Source of the DNA: Ovoidimarina sediminis
Lineage (GTDB): Bacteria; Pseudomonadota; Alphaproteobacteria; Rhodobacterales; Rhodobacteraceae
Length of the DNA stretch: 64,000 bases
Assembly: GCF_032586175.1 (NCBI RefSeq)
Contig: NZ_JAWHTE010000001.1
Coordinates: forward strand, 124,001-188,000
Reading direction: 5' to 3'
The translations under genes were made by a program, and so were the position numbers. Numbering within the stretch: position 1 is the first letter of the stretch; each line of letters begins with the position of its first letter. Below are positions 16,601 to 24,447 of the stretch, in pieces. The notes beneath the pieces were generated by a model. That model was not told the DNA's origin and made no database searches. It was given only the letters and a program-made list of their open reading frames with translations.

Positions 16601-17111
16601 CCGCCTCGCCGGGCGGGTAGATGTCGATGATCCCGCCCCGGATCGCGTAGTCGCCCGGTTCCGTCACCGTCGGCGCCTGCGAAAACCCCATCCGCACCAG
16701 GAAGGCGCGCAGCCCCGCCTCGTCGATCCGGTCCCCCACCCGCGCGGCGAAAGACGCCTCGCGCAAGACCTCGCGCGCCGGCACCCGCTGCATCGCCGCA
16801 TTCAGCGTCGTCAGAAGAACGAACCCCTTCAGGCCGCCCGCCGCCAGCCCCGCAAGCGTCGCCATCCGCGCGGCCGAGATATCGGGGTTGGGCGACACCC
16901 GGTCATAGGGCAGGCAATCCCAGCCCGGCAGGCGCATCACCGCCAGGTCGGGGCGGTACAGCGCCAGCGCCTCGTGCATCGCCGCCATCCGCTTGTCGTC
17001 GCGCGCCACATGCACGACGGCCCCCGCCCCCCGGTCGAGTTCATCGATCAGGATGCGGGCGTCGAAGCCCTCCGGCACGCCGGAGACCGTGATATGCGCT
17101 CTGTCCCCCAT
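13638..17111 (-). CDS. mfd: transcription-repair coupling factor Mfd
   Basis: A 1157-residue protein of normal Mfd length. It has an N-terminal UvrB-homology region (CLPYDRVSPNPDISAARMA), the RNA-polymerase-interacting CarD-like domain (LSPGDLIVHVDHGVGRYQG), helicase motif I GDVGFGKTEVAMRAAF, a DEEQ box in LLIIDEEQRFGVTHKE and motif VI QIRGRVGRSKTRAYAYL, then the C-terminal TRCF domain. It pushes stalled RNA polymerase off lesions and recruits UvrA for strand-specific excision repair. The ATG at 17111 follows GTCTAGACAGGGACC. It is convergent with the peroxiredoxin-like gene; a small membrane protein gene lies 9 bp upstream on the same strand. Confidence 0.98.
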   Translation of the reverse strand: MGDRAHITVSGVPEGFDARILIDELDRGAGAVVHVARDDKRMAAMHEALALYRPDLAVMRLPGWDCLPYDRVSPNPDISAARMATLAGLAAGGLKGFVLLTTLNAAMQRVPAREVLREASFAARVGDRIDEAGLRAFLVRMGFSQAPTVTEPGDYAIRGGIIDIYPPGEAGPVRLDLFGDVLDGARRFDPGSQRTTEALQRVELAPVSEVILDEAAVTRFRQNYRAEFGSAGTDDPLYEAVSAGRKHAGAEHWLPFFHEKLETVFDYLDGATVVLDDQITAQRLSRWEGIADQYDARREALKSKSKHDTVYKPVPPGLLYLDDPAWMAAVADARVVQLAVSPQPTGPGVTDAGGRLGRDFAPERQQENISLFSALAAHIQAKAGDGPVVVASYSEGARERLEGLLEDQEIVGATPVRDFTEVGPEGLHLMIWGLEQGFEGPLKDAPGRRLTVISEQDVLGDRLIRKTRRKRRAENFLTEHQSLSPGDLIVHVDHGVGRYQGLEVVTALGAAHECLLLEYAGGDRLYLPVENIELLSRYGHEEGLLDRLGGGAWQAKKARLKERIREIADRLIRVAAERHLRKGRIFEPPDGMWEAFSARFPYEETEDQLSAIEDVMTDLASGTPMDRLICGDVGFGKTEVAMRAAFVAAMSGVQVAVIAPTTLLARQHFKTFAERFRGFPVNVRPLSRFVSARDAAKTREGLADGTVDIVIGTHAVLAKQVKFRDLGLLIIDEEQRFGVTHKERLKELRSDVHVLTLTATPIPRTLQLSLTGVRDLSIIGTPPVDRLAIRTYVSEFDTVTIREALLREHYRGGQSFLVLPRIADLAEMEEFLREEVPEVTFISAHGQMAAGELDDRMNAFYDGKYDVLLATTIVESGLDIPTANTMIIHRADMYGLAQLYQIRGRVGRSKTRAYAYLTTKPRAKLTQTAEKRLRVLSSLDSLGAGFTLASQDLDIRGAGNLLGEEQSGQINEVGYELYQSMLEEAIAKIRSGEMEGLTEMDGQWAPVINLGVPVLIPEDYVPDLDVRLGLYRRLSDLTTKVELEGFAAELIDRFGKLPKEVNTLLLVVRIKAECKKAMIARLDAGPKGATIQFHNDKYPNPQGLVVFIQNQRGLAKVKDNKIVVRRDWKKDSDKIKGAFAIARDLAGFAKGAEKQGR

Positions 17112-17120
17112 GGTCCCTGT

Positions 17121-17645
17121 CTAGAACGGCCCGGTCACAAGCATGTTCCGGCTCATTCCCCAGACTCCGGTCACGAAGATCCAGACAACACCCATGCCCT
17201 GCACGATCCGCCGGTGCCGCCACATCAGCGTGTAAAGCGCCGCACCCGCCGCCTCCGTCGCCCGGATCTTCCGCGCCGTCCAGACGTTCAGCGCCCCGAT
17301 CAGGCTCATCGGCGCCACCAGAAAGAACGTCGCCTGCGCGAATTCATAGCTGTAGAAGAAGCCAAGCGTCACCAGCATCGCCAGAACCAGCGCGATGAAC
17401 CCGGTGGCCCCCGTCCCGGTCGAGGTCATCAGGTACAGGATCCGGTTCACGTTGATCCGCACCAGGTCGTTCAGATCCGTCTCCGCCTCGCCGCCATAGC
17501 GCGAGGCCCGCTGCACCAGGTCGAACGGCACGCCCAGAATCCAGTGGCTCGAGGTCGACCACAGGACGGCCAGCGCAATCCAGTACCAGAGGTTCGAAAA
17601 AGACCGCAGGTCGATAAGCTCGAATACGGTCTGATACCAGTCCAA
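17121..17645 (-). CDS. conserved alphaproteobacterial membrane protein
   Basis: Reading from a TTG at 17645 gives DWYQTVFELIDLRSFSN and 174 residues with about four membrane spans (WYWIALAVLWSTSSHWIL, GFIALVLAMLVTLGFFYSY, TFFLVAPMSLIGALNVW and IVQGMGVVWIFVTGVWGM). An in-frame GTG at 17699 would add 18 less convincing residues. Proteins like this are sometimes labelled 'component of SufBCD complex' in Rhodobacterales, but no evidence for that is visible here. It is divergent from hemB, with a palindrome between them, and lies just upstream of mfd on the same strand. Confidence 0.65.
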   Translation of the reverse strand: MDWYQTVFELIDLRSFSNLWYWIALAVLWSTSSHWILGVPFDLVQRASRYGGEAETDLNDLVRINVNRILYLMTSTGTGATGFIALVLAMLVTLGFFYSYEFAQATFFLVAPMSLIGALNVWTARKIRATEAAGAALYTLMWRHRRIVQGMGVVWIFVTGVWGMSRNMLVTGPF

Positions 17646-17740
17646 AGTCGCCAACTGCCCTGCCCGCTTGCCGAGGTTGGCGGACCCTATCGCGCACACA
17701 TCTGGAAGACCATACTTGAGGGCTCGCTCTTTCCATGACA

Positions 17741-17756
17741 GTCGTTTGGAAACGAC
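17741..17756. promoter_or_regulatory. perfect dyad upstream of hemB
   Basis: GTCGTTTGGAAACGAC is a perfect 7-bp inverted repeat around GG, 21 bp before the hemB ATG and inside the divergent region with the membrane protein gene. It is too tight to be an efficient terminator and lacks a T tract, so an operator for a dimeric regulator, or a 5'-UTR hairpin near the ribosome site, is more likely. The regulator is unknown. Confidence 0.45.
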
Positions 17757-17777
17757 ACTTCAGGGACGGACAGGCCG

Positions 17778-18779
17778 ATGACCACCGGATCGTTTCCAAA
17801 TACGCGCTTCCGGCGCACCAAATCCTCCGATGCGCTCCGGCGGCTGACAGCGGAAAACACGCTCTCGGTGGATGATTTCATCTGGCCCGTCTTCGTCCGC
17901 GACGGCGAAAACGAAACCACCGCGATCCCCTCCATGCCCGGCGTCGAACGGCTCACCGTCGATCGCATCGTGCGCGCCGCCGAAGAGGCCGCGACGCTCG
18001 CCATCCCCGCGATCTGCCTCTTTCCCTACACCGATCCCTCGCTGAAGACCGCCGATTGCGCCGAGGCCTGGAACCCCGACAACCTGACGAACCGCGCGAT
18101 CCGCGCGATCAAGGCCGAAGTCCCCGAAATCGCGGTGATGACCGATATCGCGCTCGACCCCTACAACATCGACGGCCATGACGGCTTCGTGCGCGACGGC
18201 ATCATCGTGAATGACGAAACCGTCGAGGCGCTGGTGAAGATGGCCCGCGCCCAGGCCGAGGCGGGCGCCGACATCCTCGGGCCGTCCGACATGATGGATG
18301 GCCGGATCGGCGCGCTCCGCGCCGCGCTGGAAGACGACGGCCACGTCAACGTCGCGATCCTCTCCTACGCCGCCAAATACGCCTCCGCCTTCTACGGGCC
18401 GTTCCGCGATGCGGTGGGCGCCTCGGGCGCGCTCAAGAGCGACAAGAAAACCTACCAGATGAACCCGGCCAATGGCGACGAGGCGCTGCGCCTCGTCGAA
18501 CGCGACCTCCGCGAAGGGGCCGACATGGTGATGGTGAAACCCGGCATGCCCTATCTCGACATCTGCCGCCGCGTGAAGGATGCCTTCGGCGCGCCCACCT
18601 ACGCCTACCAGGTGTCGGGCGAATACGCGATGCTGAAGGGCGCGGCCGCCAATGGCTGGCTCGACGGCGACAAGGTGATGGAGGAAAGCCTCCTCAGCTT
18701 CAAACGCGCCGGCTGCGACGGGATTCTCACCTATTTCGCGCCGGCCATGGCGAGAATTCTCAACGCGCGCAAAGCCTAA
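17778..18779 (+). CDS. hemB: delta-aminolevulinic acid dehydratase (porphobilinogen synthase)
   Basis: The 333-residue enzyme condenses two 5-aminolevulinate molecules to porphobilinogen, an early shared step of heme, chlorophyll and cobalamin synthesis. The two active-site lysines are K200 (SYAAKYASAFYGPFRD) and K254 (MVKPGMPYLD). The segment DIALDPYNIDGHDGF lacks the three zinc cysteines of animal and E. coli enzymes, so this is the magnesium-responsive type usual in alphaproteobacteria. The ATG follows CAGGGACGGACAGGCCG. A perfect dyad lies just upstream. It appears monocistronic, as a new promoter precedes the next gene. Confidence 0.97.
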   Translation: MTTGSFPNTRFRRTKSSDALRRLTAENTLSVDDFIWPVFVRDGENETTAIPSMPGVERLTVDRIVRAAEEAATLAIPAICLFPYTDPSLKTADCAEAWNPDNLTNRAIRAIKAEVPEIAVMTDIALDPYNIDGHDGFVRDGIIVNDETVEALVKMARAQAEAGADILGPSDMMDGRIGALRAALEDDGHVNVAILSYAAKYASAFYGPFRDAVGASGALKSDKKTYQMNPANGDEALRLVERDLREGADMVMVKPGMPYLDICRRVKDAFGAPTYAYQVSGEYAMLKGAAANGWLDGDKVMEESLLSFKRAGCDGILTYFAPAMARILNARKA

Positions 18780-18810
18780 GCCGCGGCAGGGCGGCAACAC
18801 ACAAGAACTA

Positions 18811-18839
18811 ATGACACCCGCAAGGTAAACCGCTATACT
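18811..18839 (+). promoter_or_regulatory. sigma70-type promoter for the SYLF lipoprotein gene
   Basis: ATGACA (18811-18816) and TATACT (18834-18839) are separated by exactly 17 bp and lie 64 bp before the ATG at 18903. This is the clearest -10/-35 pair in the gap after hemB and argues for independent transcription of the lipoprotein gene. Confidence 0.5.
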
Positions 18840-18902
18840 TTGTGGCATTGGCCAGATAAGGCCGGATTCTGAGGTAAAACAGGCAAGATAAGGGATTTCC
18901 CC

Positions 18903-19463
18903 ATGACACGCATCACCCGCCGCGGCGTCGCCTTCGGCGCTCTCTCATCCGTCCTCCTCGCGGCGGCCTGCGGCAACGGCGTCGGCTCCAACGGCGCCCA
19001 GATCATCGACGCCCGCGTCGATTCCACGCTGAATTTCCTGGAAAGCACCTCGCCCGCCACCCGCGACCTGCGTGAAAAATCGGTGGGCATGCTGGTGATG
19101 CCGCTGATCACCGAGGCCGGGCTCGGCATCGGCGGAAGCTACGGGCGCGGCGCGCTTCGGGTGAACGACGTGACCGTCGATTACTACTCCGCCACCCAGG
19201 CCAGCTTCGGCCTCCAGATCGGCGCCCAGCAATACGCCCACGCGCTCTACTTCATGACGGAAGAGGCGCTGGCCGATTTCCGCTCCTCGCCCGGCTGGGC
19301 CGCGGGGGCCGATATCGAATACACCGTCTCGAACCGGGGCGAAAACATCTCGGCCGAAACCACCACGGCGCTGTCGCCGGTCATCGCGGTGGTCTTCGGG
19401 CAGGCCGGGCTTCTCGCCGGCGCCTCCGTCGAAGGCACCAAGTACAACCGCATCATCCCCTGA
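18903..19463 (+). CDS. SYLF/YSC84-domain lipoprotein
   Basis: The 186-residue product has a lipoprotein signal peptide with lipobox LAAAC (C23). The mature part reads LREKSVGMLVMPLITEAGLG, GGSYGRGALRV, YYSATQASFGLQIGAQQYA and ends SVEGTKYNRI, which is the SYLF (YSC84) fold seen in eukaryotic phosphoinositide-binding proteins and in many bacterial outer-membrane-associated lipoproteins of unknown role. It is preceded by its own promoter and followed by a 14-bp inverted repeat at 19497-19543 that may end its transcript. Confidence 0.85.
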   Translation: MTRITRRGVAFGALSSVLLAAACGNGVGSNGAQIIDARVDSTLNFLESTSPATRDLREKSVGMLVMPLITEAGLGIGGSYGRGALRVNDVTVDYYSATQASFGLQIGAQQYAHALYFMTEEALADFRSSPGWAAGADIEYTVSNRGENISAETTTALSPVIAVVFGQAGLLAGASVEGTKYNRIIP

Positions 19464-19496
19464 CGCGCGCCTCCCTCGGCGCGTCACCCGGGGCCC

Positions 19497-19543
19497 GCCG
19501 CGCAATTGCCTTCAGCCCCCGCACGGCACGGCAATTGCGCGGC
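19497..19543 (+). other. long inverted repeat after the SYLF lipoprotein gene
   Basis: GCCGCGCAATTGCC (19497-19510) is perfectly complementary to GGCAATTGCGCGGC (19530-19543), with a 19-nt loop. There is no T tract, so it is an RNA-stabilising or weak terminating stem rather than a clear intrinsic terminator. The arm differs by one base from part of the outer arm of repeat copy A at 13440. Confidence 0.5.
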
Positions 19544-19562
19544 GTAATTCACTGGTACGGAT

Positions 19563-19600
19563 AAAAAAATCCGCCGCACTCCCTCTCGGGAGGCGGCGGA
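19563..19600 (-). terminator. Rho-independent terminator of the 40-residue protein gene
   Basis: On the minus strand an 8-bp stem (19570-19577 with 19593-19600) stacked on CTCCC/GGGAG with loop TCTC is followed by seven T (19569-19563). No other minus-strand gene lies between here and recG, so it serves the small gene at 19751-19873. Confidence 0.75.
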
Positions 19601-19750
19601 AGTGGCGTGTCTGTATCGGTTCGGTCAGAAGGGTGGGAAACCCGGGCTCGGATCCTTGGCAGGGACAGGACGCCGTCAGATCCTTGGGCGCTTCATGGAA
19701 TGGGACAGGGAAGCGCGACCGGTACGACAGACCGCAGGCAGAACGGGCCG

Positions 19751-19873
19751 TTACATCATCCCCGGCAGGTGCAGGGCAACGACGAAGACGACGGCCAGCG
19801 CGGCGACGCCGGCAAAGTCGGCCAGAAGCGCACCATGCTGGCGGATAACGGCGGATTTCAGATCATTCATCAT
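19751..19873 (-). CDS. 40-residue single-span membrane protein, probably SOS-regulated
   Basis: Reading the minus strand from ATG ATG at 19873, the frame gives 40 residues: a polar N-terminus MMNDLKSAVIRQHGALLADF followed by one membrane span AGVAALAVVFVVALHLPGMM and a stop. AAGGACCTGCCCCG upstream supplies a ribosome site. A perfect GTTC-N7-GTTC LexA-type box lies 69 bp upstream and a strong intrinsic terminator about 150 bp downstream, so this looks like a complete transcription unit. I recognise no family. By analogy with Caulobacter SidA, a 29-residue SOS-induced membrane division inhibitor, a role in damage response is a reasonable guess, but only a guess. Confidence 0.6.
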   Translation of the reverse strand: MMNDLKSAVIRQHGALLADFAGVAALAVVFVVALHLPGMM

Positions 19874-19941
19874 CGGGGCAGGTCCTTGGCGGGGGCTGTC
19901 TTTGTTGCTCCTTTGTTCTCATATCCGCCGAAACCTGTAAA

Positions 19942-19956
19942 GAACTTTTTAAGAAC
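19942..19956 (-). promoter_or_regulatory. LexA (SOS) box, GTTC-N7-GTTC
   Basis: On the minus strand GTTCTTAAAAAGTTC is an exact match to the direct-repeat GTTC-N7-GTTC consensus for LexA in alphaproteobacteria. A further GTTC lies 6 bp upstream (19966-19963). The region is AT-rich as expected for a promoter. The box is downstream of recG's stop and upstream of the 40-residue gene, so the small gene is the likely target. Confidence 0.65.
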
Positions 19957-19984
19957 ATTTGCGAACAAATTAAGATTGACTGGG

Positions 19985-22081
19985 CTAACCCACTGAAATC
20001 AAACGAATGGCCTTGTCCTGCTCCATCAGCCACAGAAGAACGCGCGCCGCCTCTCCACGGGGGCTCGTCAGGCGCGGGTCCGCCTCCAGAAGTGCCCGCG
20101 CATCGCGCTGCGCGGTGGCCAGAAGCCCGGTCTGCCGCTCCACATTCGCGATCCTGAACACCGGCAGGCCCGACTGCGCGGTGCCGATCACGTCGCCCGC
20201 GCCGCGCATCGCCAGATCTTCCTCGGAAATGCGGAACCCGTCATCGGTCTCGCGCAGGATCTCAAGACGCCGCTTGCCCCCCTCGCTCAGGGGCGGCTGG
20301 TACATCAGAAGGCAGGTCGAGGCCCCGGCCCCCCGCCCCACGCGCCCCCGAAGCTGGTGCAGCTGCGCCAGCCCGAAACTCTCCGCCCGCTCGATCACCA
20401 TGATCGTCGCATTGGGCACGTTCACCCCCACTTCGATCACCGTGGTCGCGACCAGAACCTTGGTCTCGCCGGCGACGAACCGCGCCATCGCGGCATCCTT
20501 CTCGGCATGGGGCATCTGCCCGTGCACCAGCCCCACGACGCCTTCGCCCAAAGCGGCCCTCAGCTGCTTGAACCGCTCCTCCGCCGCCGTCATGTCGACG
20601 ACCTCGCTTTCCTCGACCAGCGGGCACACCCAATAGGCCTGCCGCCCCTCGGCCACCGCCGTCCTCAGATGCGCCACCACCTCGTCCAGCCGCCCGGCGG
20701 ACACAAGCGCGGTCTTCACCGGCGTCCGCCCCGGCGGCTTCTCGTCCAGCACCGACAGGTCCATATGCCCGTATTGCGCCAGGCTCAGCGATCGCGGAAT
20801 GGGCGTCGCCGTCATCACCAGCACATCCGCCGCCTGCCCCTTGGCGCCCAGCTCCATCCGCTGCGCCACACCGAACCGGTGCTGTTCGTCGATCACCGCC
20901 AGCCGCAGGTCGTGAAACGCCACATCGCCCTGAAAAACCGCATGGGTGCCCACGAGAATCCGGATATCGCCCGCCGCCAGCGCCGCCAGCTTCGCCGCCC
21001 GTTCCTTCCCCTTGTCGCGCCCGGTCAGGATCTCGATCACCACATGGGCGTCCTCGGCGAGCGGCCCCAGGCTTTCCAGATGCTGCCGGGCGAGGATCTC
21101 GGTGGGCGCCATGATTACGCCCTGCCCGCCCGCCTCCACCGCCGTCAGCAGGGCAAGGAACGCCACCAGCGTCTTCCCCGATCCCACATCCCCCTGAAGC
21201 AAGCGGTTCATCCGCGTCGGATCGGCCATATCGGCCTCGATCTCCGCCACCGCCCGCGCCTGCGCCCCGGTCATCTCGTAGGGCAGCGCCTTCAGAACCC
21301 GCGCCTTCAGCGCACCAGTGCCCACCGTCGCCACGCCCTTCGCCCGCCGCGCGGCGGCCCGCGCAAGCGCCAGCGTCAGCTGGTGCGCCAGAAACTCGTC
21401 ATAGGCCAGCCGCTGCCGCGCCCGCGCATCCGGGCTCACATCGCCCAGGCCCTCGGGCGCATGCGCCGCCTCCACCGCCTCCCGCCAGCGGGGCCAGCCC
21501 TCCCGCGCCAAAAGCGCGGGGTCGATCCATTCCGCCAGCTCCGGCGCGCGATGAAGCGCGCCTGCCGCCGCGCGCCCCATCACCCGCTGGCTCACCCCGG
21601 CGGTCAGCGGATAGACCGGCTCGAATTCCGGGATCGCCTCCGCCTCATGCGGCAGCAGCATGTGATCGGGATGCACGATCTGCGCCACCCCGTCGAACAG
21701 CTCCAGCTTCCCCGACACCACCCGCCGCGCCCCGGGCGGCAATTGCCGCATCAGCCAGTCCTCGCGCGCATGGAAGAAGACAAGTTGAAAGGTCGTGCCC
21801 GCATCCGTCACCTCCACGCGGTAGGGCCGCCCCTTCCGCGCGGCCGGAACATGCCGGCCCACCTCCACCTCCACCGTCACCACCTGGTTCGGGGCCGCGC
21901 CCTGCACCGTCTCGCGCCGCCGCCGGTCGACAACGGCATAGGGCAGCGTGAACAGAAGGTCGCGCGGCGTGGCGATCCCCGCCTTTTCCAGCGCCTGCGC
22001 CGTCTTCGGGCCGACACCCTCAAGCCCCGTCAGATCCGCAAACAGCGGAAACAGGATCTCGGGCCGCCCGCCCCCGCTCAT
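19985..22081 (-). CDS. recG: ATP-dependent DNA helicase RecG
   Basis: From the ATG at 22081 the product is 698 residues, normal for RecG. It has the N-terminal wedge/OB region (LEGVGPKTAQALEKAGI opens with a helix-hairpin-helix-like stretch), motif I GDVGSGKTLVAFLALL, the DEQH box in AVIDEQHRFGVAQRME, TATPIPRSL and motif VI LHQLRGRVGRG. It remodels stalled forks and Holliday junctions. I chose 22081 over the upstream start because it overlaps the ligA stop as ATGA, implying coupled translation from one ligA-recG transcript. Confidence 0.97.
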   Translation of the reverse strand: MSGGGRPEILFPLFADLTGLEGVGPKTAQALEKAGIATPRDLLFTLPYAVVDRRRRETVQGAAPNQVVTVEVEVGRHVPAARKGRPYRVEVTDAGTTFQLVFFHAREDWLMRQLPPGARRVVSGKLELFDGVAQIVHPDHMLLPHEAEAIPEFEPVYPLTAGVSQRVMGRAAAGALHRAPELAEWIDPALLAREGWPRWREAVEAAHAPEGLGDVSPDARARQRLAYDEFLAHQLTLALARAAARRAKGVATVGTGALKARVLKALPYEMTGAQARAVAEIEADMADPTRMNRLLQGDVGSGKTLVAFLALLTAVEAGGQGVIMAPTEILARQHLESLGPLAEDAHVVIEILTGRDKGKERAAKLAALAAGDIRILVGTHAVFQGDVAFHDLRLAVIDEQHRFGVAQRMELGAKGQAADVLVMTATPIPRSLSLAQYGHMDLSVLDEKPPGRTPVKTALVSAGRLDEVVAHLRTAVAEGRQAYWVCPLVEESEVVDMTAAEERFKQLRAALGEGVVGLVHGQMPHAEKDAAMARFVAGETKVLVATTVIEVGVNVPNATIMVIERAESFGLAQLHQLRGRVGRGAGASTCLLMYQPPLSEGGKRRLEILRETDDGFRISEEDLAMRGAGDVIGTAQSGLPVFRIANVERQTGLLATAQRDARALLEADPRLTSPRGEAARVLLWLMEQDKAIRLISVG

Positions 22082-24222
22082 TCCGCCCCGATCAGGCGAA
22101 ACCACCCGTCCTCGTCGATCGTCTCGATGCCAAGCTCGGCGGCCTTCTTCGCCTTCGATCCGGCGCCGGGCCCGGCCACCAGCAGATCCGTCTTCGCCGA
22201 AACCGAACCCGCAACCTTCGCCCCCAGCGCCTCCGCCCGGGCCTTCGCCTCGGCCCGCGTCATCCGCTCCAGCGTGCCGGTGAAGACAACCGTCTTCCCC
22301 GCCACCGGGCTGCCTTCGGTGTCGGGCCGGCGCACCTCCGTCACCTCAAGCTCGGCGATCAGCCGGTCGATCGAGGCGCGTTCCGCCTCCTGCTGCATCG
22401 AGGTGACAAGCGAGGCGGCCATCACCTGCCCCACCCCGTCGATCGCGATCAGATCCTCCCATTCCGGGCCCCGGCCCACCTCCGCCGCCGTCACGGCGGC
22501 CTCGAAGGCCTTCCAGGTCCCGTAATGCTGCGCCAGAAGCCCCGCGGCGGCCTCTCCGACATGGCGGATCCCAAGCGCGAAGATCACCCGATTGAGCGGA
22601 ATGGTCCGCCGCTCCTCGATCGCGTCAAAGAGGTTCTCCGCCGATTTCGCGCCCCAGCCTTCGCGGTTCTTCAGTTCCGTCAAGTTCCCCGGCCCGTACC
22701 GCGCCTCCAGCGTGAAGATATCCGCAGGCTCCCGGATCCACCCGTCGCCATGAAACTGCTCCACCTGCTTCGCCCCCAGGCCCTCGATGTCGAAGGCCGC
22801 CCGGCTCACGAAATGCTTCAGCTTCTCGACGGCCTGCGCGGGGCAGATCAGCCCGCCTGTGCACCGCCGCACCGCATCCCCGGGCTCCCGCACCGCCTCC
22901 GATCCGCAATCGGGGCAGGTCTCGGGAAAGACGTAAGGCACTGCCCCCCCGGGCCGCCGCGACAGATCCACATCCGCCACCTTGGGGATCACGTCGCCCG
23001 CGCGGTAGACCTGCACCCAGTCGCCCACGCGAATGTCCTTGCCGTCCCGGATCGGCGCGCCCGTGGCATCCCGCCCCGCGATGTAATCCTCGTTATGCAG
23101 CGTGGCGTTCGACACGACGACGCCCCCCACCGTCACCGGCTGAAGCCGCGCCACGGGGCTCAGGGCCCCCGTCCGCCCCACCTGGATGTCGATCGCCTCC
23201 AGCCGCGTCCAGGCCAGCTCGGCGGGAAACTTGTGCGCGATCGCCCAGCGGGGCGTCGTCGACCGAAAGCCGAGCCGCCCCTGCAGCCCCAGATCGTTCA
23301 CCTTGTAAACCACCCCGTCGATGTCATAGCCCAGCGTCGCGCGCTGCGCCTCGATCGCGCGGTAGACGGCCAGCATCTCCTCGATCCCCTCGCACAGCCG
23401 CGTCAGGGGGTTCGTCACGAAGCCAAGCGCCCCCAGCCGTTCGATCGCCCCCATCTGGGTCTCGGCCAGCGGCGCGCTCACCTCCCCCCAGGCATAGGCG
23501 AAAAAGCGCAGCGGCCGCGCCGCCGTGATCTCCGCATCAAGCTGGCGCAGCGATCCCGCCGCGGCGTTCCTGGGGTTCGCGAAGGTCTTCTGCCCCGCCT
23601 CCGCCTGCCGCGCATTCAGCGCCTCGAAATCGGCGTGGCTCATATACACCTCGCCCCTGACCTCCAGCACCTCGGGCGCATCCCGAAGCGTCCCGGGAAT
23701 ATCCCCGATCGTGCGCGCGTTCCGCGTGACGTTCTCGCCTTCCGCCCCGTCGCCCCGCGTCGCGGCCTCCACCAGCGCCCCGCCCTCATAGCGCAGGGAC
23801 AGGGAAAGCCCGTCGATCTTCGGCTCTGCGGTATAGCCCAGCGCCGCCTCGCGCCCCAGATACCGCCGCACCGAGCGGTCGAAATCCGCCACATCCGCAT
23901 CGTCGAAGGCATTGCCAAGGGACAGCATCCTGACCCGGTGCCGCACCTTCTGAAAGCCCGAGGCGGGCGCCGCCCCCACCTGGTCGGTCGGGCTGTCGGC
24001 GCGCTTCAGATCCGGAAACGCCGCCTCGATCGCCGCGTTCCGCCGCTTCAGCGCATCATACTCGGCATCGCTGATCTCGGGCGCGTCATGGGTGTGATAG
24101 GCCGCATTCGCCCGCCCCAGCACGGCGGCCAGCCGCTCCAGCTCCGCCGCCGCCGCCTCCGGCGTCAGCTCCGAAGGATCCCGCTCGTCTTTCTGCCCGC
24201 CTGCCACTCCGGCCTCCGTCAT
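22078..24222 (-). CDS. ligA: NAD-dependent DNA ligase
   Basis: The 714-residue enzyme seals nicks during replication and repair. The adenylated lysine lies in YTAEPKIDGLSLSLRY, followed by the NTase core, an OB fold (DIQVGRTGALSPVARL), a four-cysteine zinc finger (CPDCGSEAV then CTGGLICP), helix-hairpin-helix repeats and a C-terminal BRCT domain (VAGKTVVFTGTLERMTR). The N-terminus carries a 22-residue polar extension before the Ia domain. The stop overlaps the recG start. Upstream on the same strand lies an unusual 1.4-kb repeat-rich stretch before the ctrA terminator. Confidence 0.98.
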   Translation of the reverse strand: MTEAGVAGGQKDERDPSELTPEAAAAELERLAAVLGRANAAYHTHDAPEISDAEYDALKRRNAAIEAAFPDLKRADSPTDQVGAAPASGFQKVRHRVRMLSLGNAFDDADVADFDRSVRRYLGREAALGYTAEPKIDGLSLSLRYEGGALVEAATRGDGAEGENVTRNARTIGDIPGTLRDAPEVLEVRGEVYMSHADFEALNARQAEAGQKTFANPRNAAAGSLRQLDAEITAARPLRFFAYAWGEVSAPLAETQMGAIERLGALGFVTNPLTRLCEGIEEMLAVYRAIEAQRATLGYDIDGVVYKVNDLGLQGRLGFRSTTPRWAIAHKFPAELAWTRLEAIDIQVGRTGALSPVARLQPVTVGGVVVSNATLHNEDYIAGRDATGAPIRDGKDIRVGDWVQVYRAGDVIPKVADVDLSRRPGGAVPYVFPETCPDCGSEAVREPGDAVRRCTGGLICPAQAVEKLKHFVSRAAFDIEGLGAKQVEQFHGDGWIREPADIFTLEARYGPGNLTELKNREGWGAKSAENLFDAIEERRTIPLNRVIFALGIRHVGEAAAGLLAQHYGTWKAFEAAVTAAEVGRGPEWEDLIAIDGVGQVMAASLVTSMQQEAERASIDRLIAELEVTEVRRPDTEGSPVAGKTVVFTGTLERMTRAEAKARAEALGAKVAGSVSAKTDLLVAGPGAGSKAKKAAELGIETIDEDGWFRLIGAE

Positions 24223-24392
24223 TTCCCGCGGATGAAGTGTTAGGAGCCTCCCGCCCCCCCGTCCAGCCGCGGGGCGGGAGAATCGGGCCTCGCAGGCAGA
24301 AGAGGCCCCGATCCCCCCGATCTCCCCCAGAATCTCCCCCCGAATCTCCCCTGGGCACCAGCCCGGCCCGCGCCCGTCCCGGGCGCCACCCC

Positions 24393-24447
24393 CGCCCCTT
24401 CATGTGGCCCGAAATATCCCGGGGGAGGCCTCGCGCCCCGCGAGGCC
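24393..24447 (-). repeat. intergenic repeat, family II, copy R1
   Basis: On the minus strand a perfect 8-bp hairpin GGCCTCGC/GCGAGGCC (24447-24427) is followed by the core CCCGGGATATTTCGGGCCA and CATGAAGGGG (24424-24393). The same hairpin-plus-core layout recurs at 29182-29290, 41355-41413 and 63653-63760. This copy lies about 170 bp upstream of ligA and points toward it. Confidence 0.65.

Noticed and set aside
13284..17738. Long plus-strand frames opposite mfd
   Set aside because: Antisense shadows of mfd caused by high GC; low-complexity basic translations.
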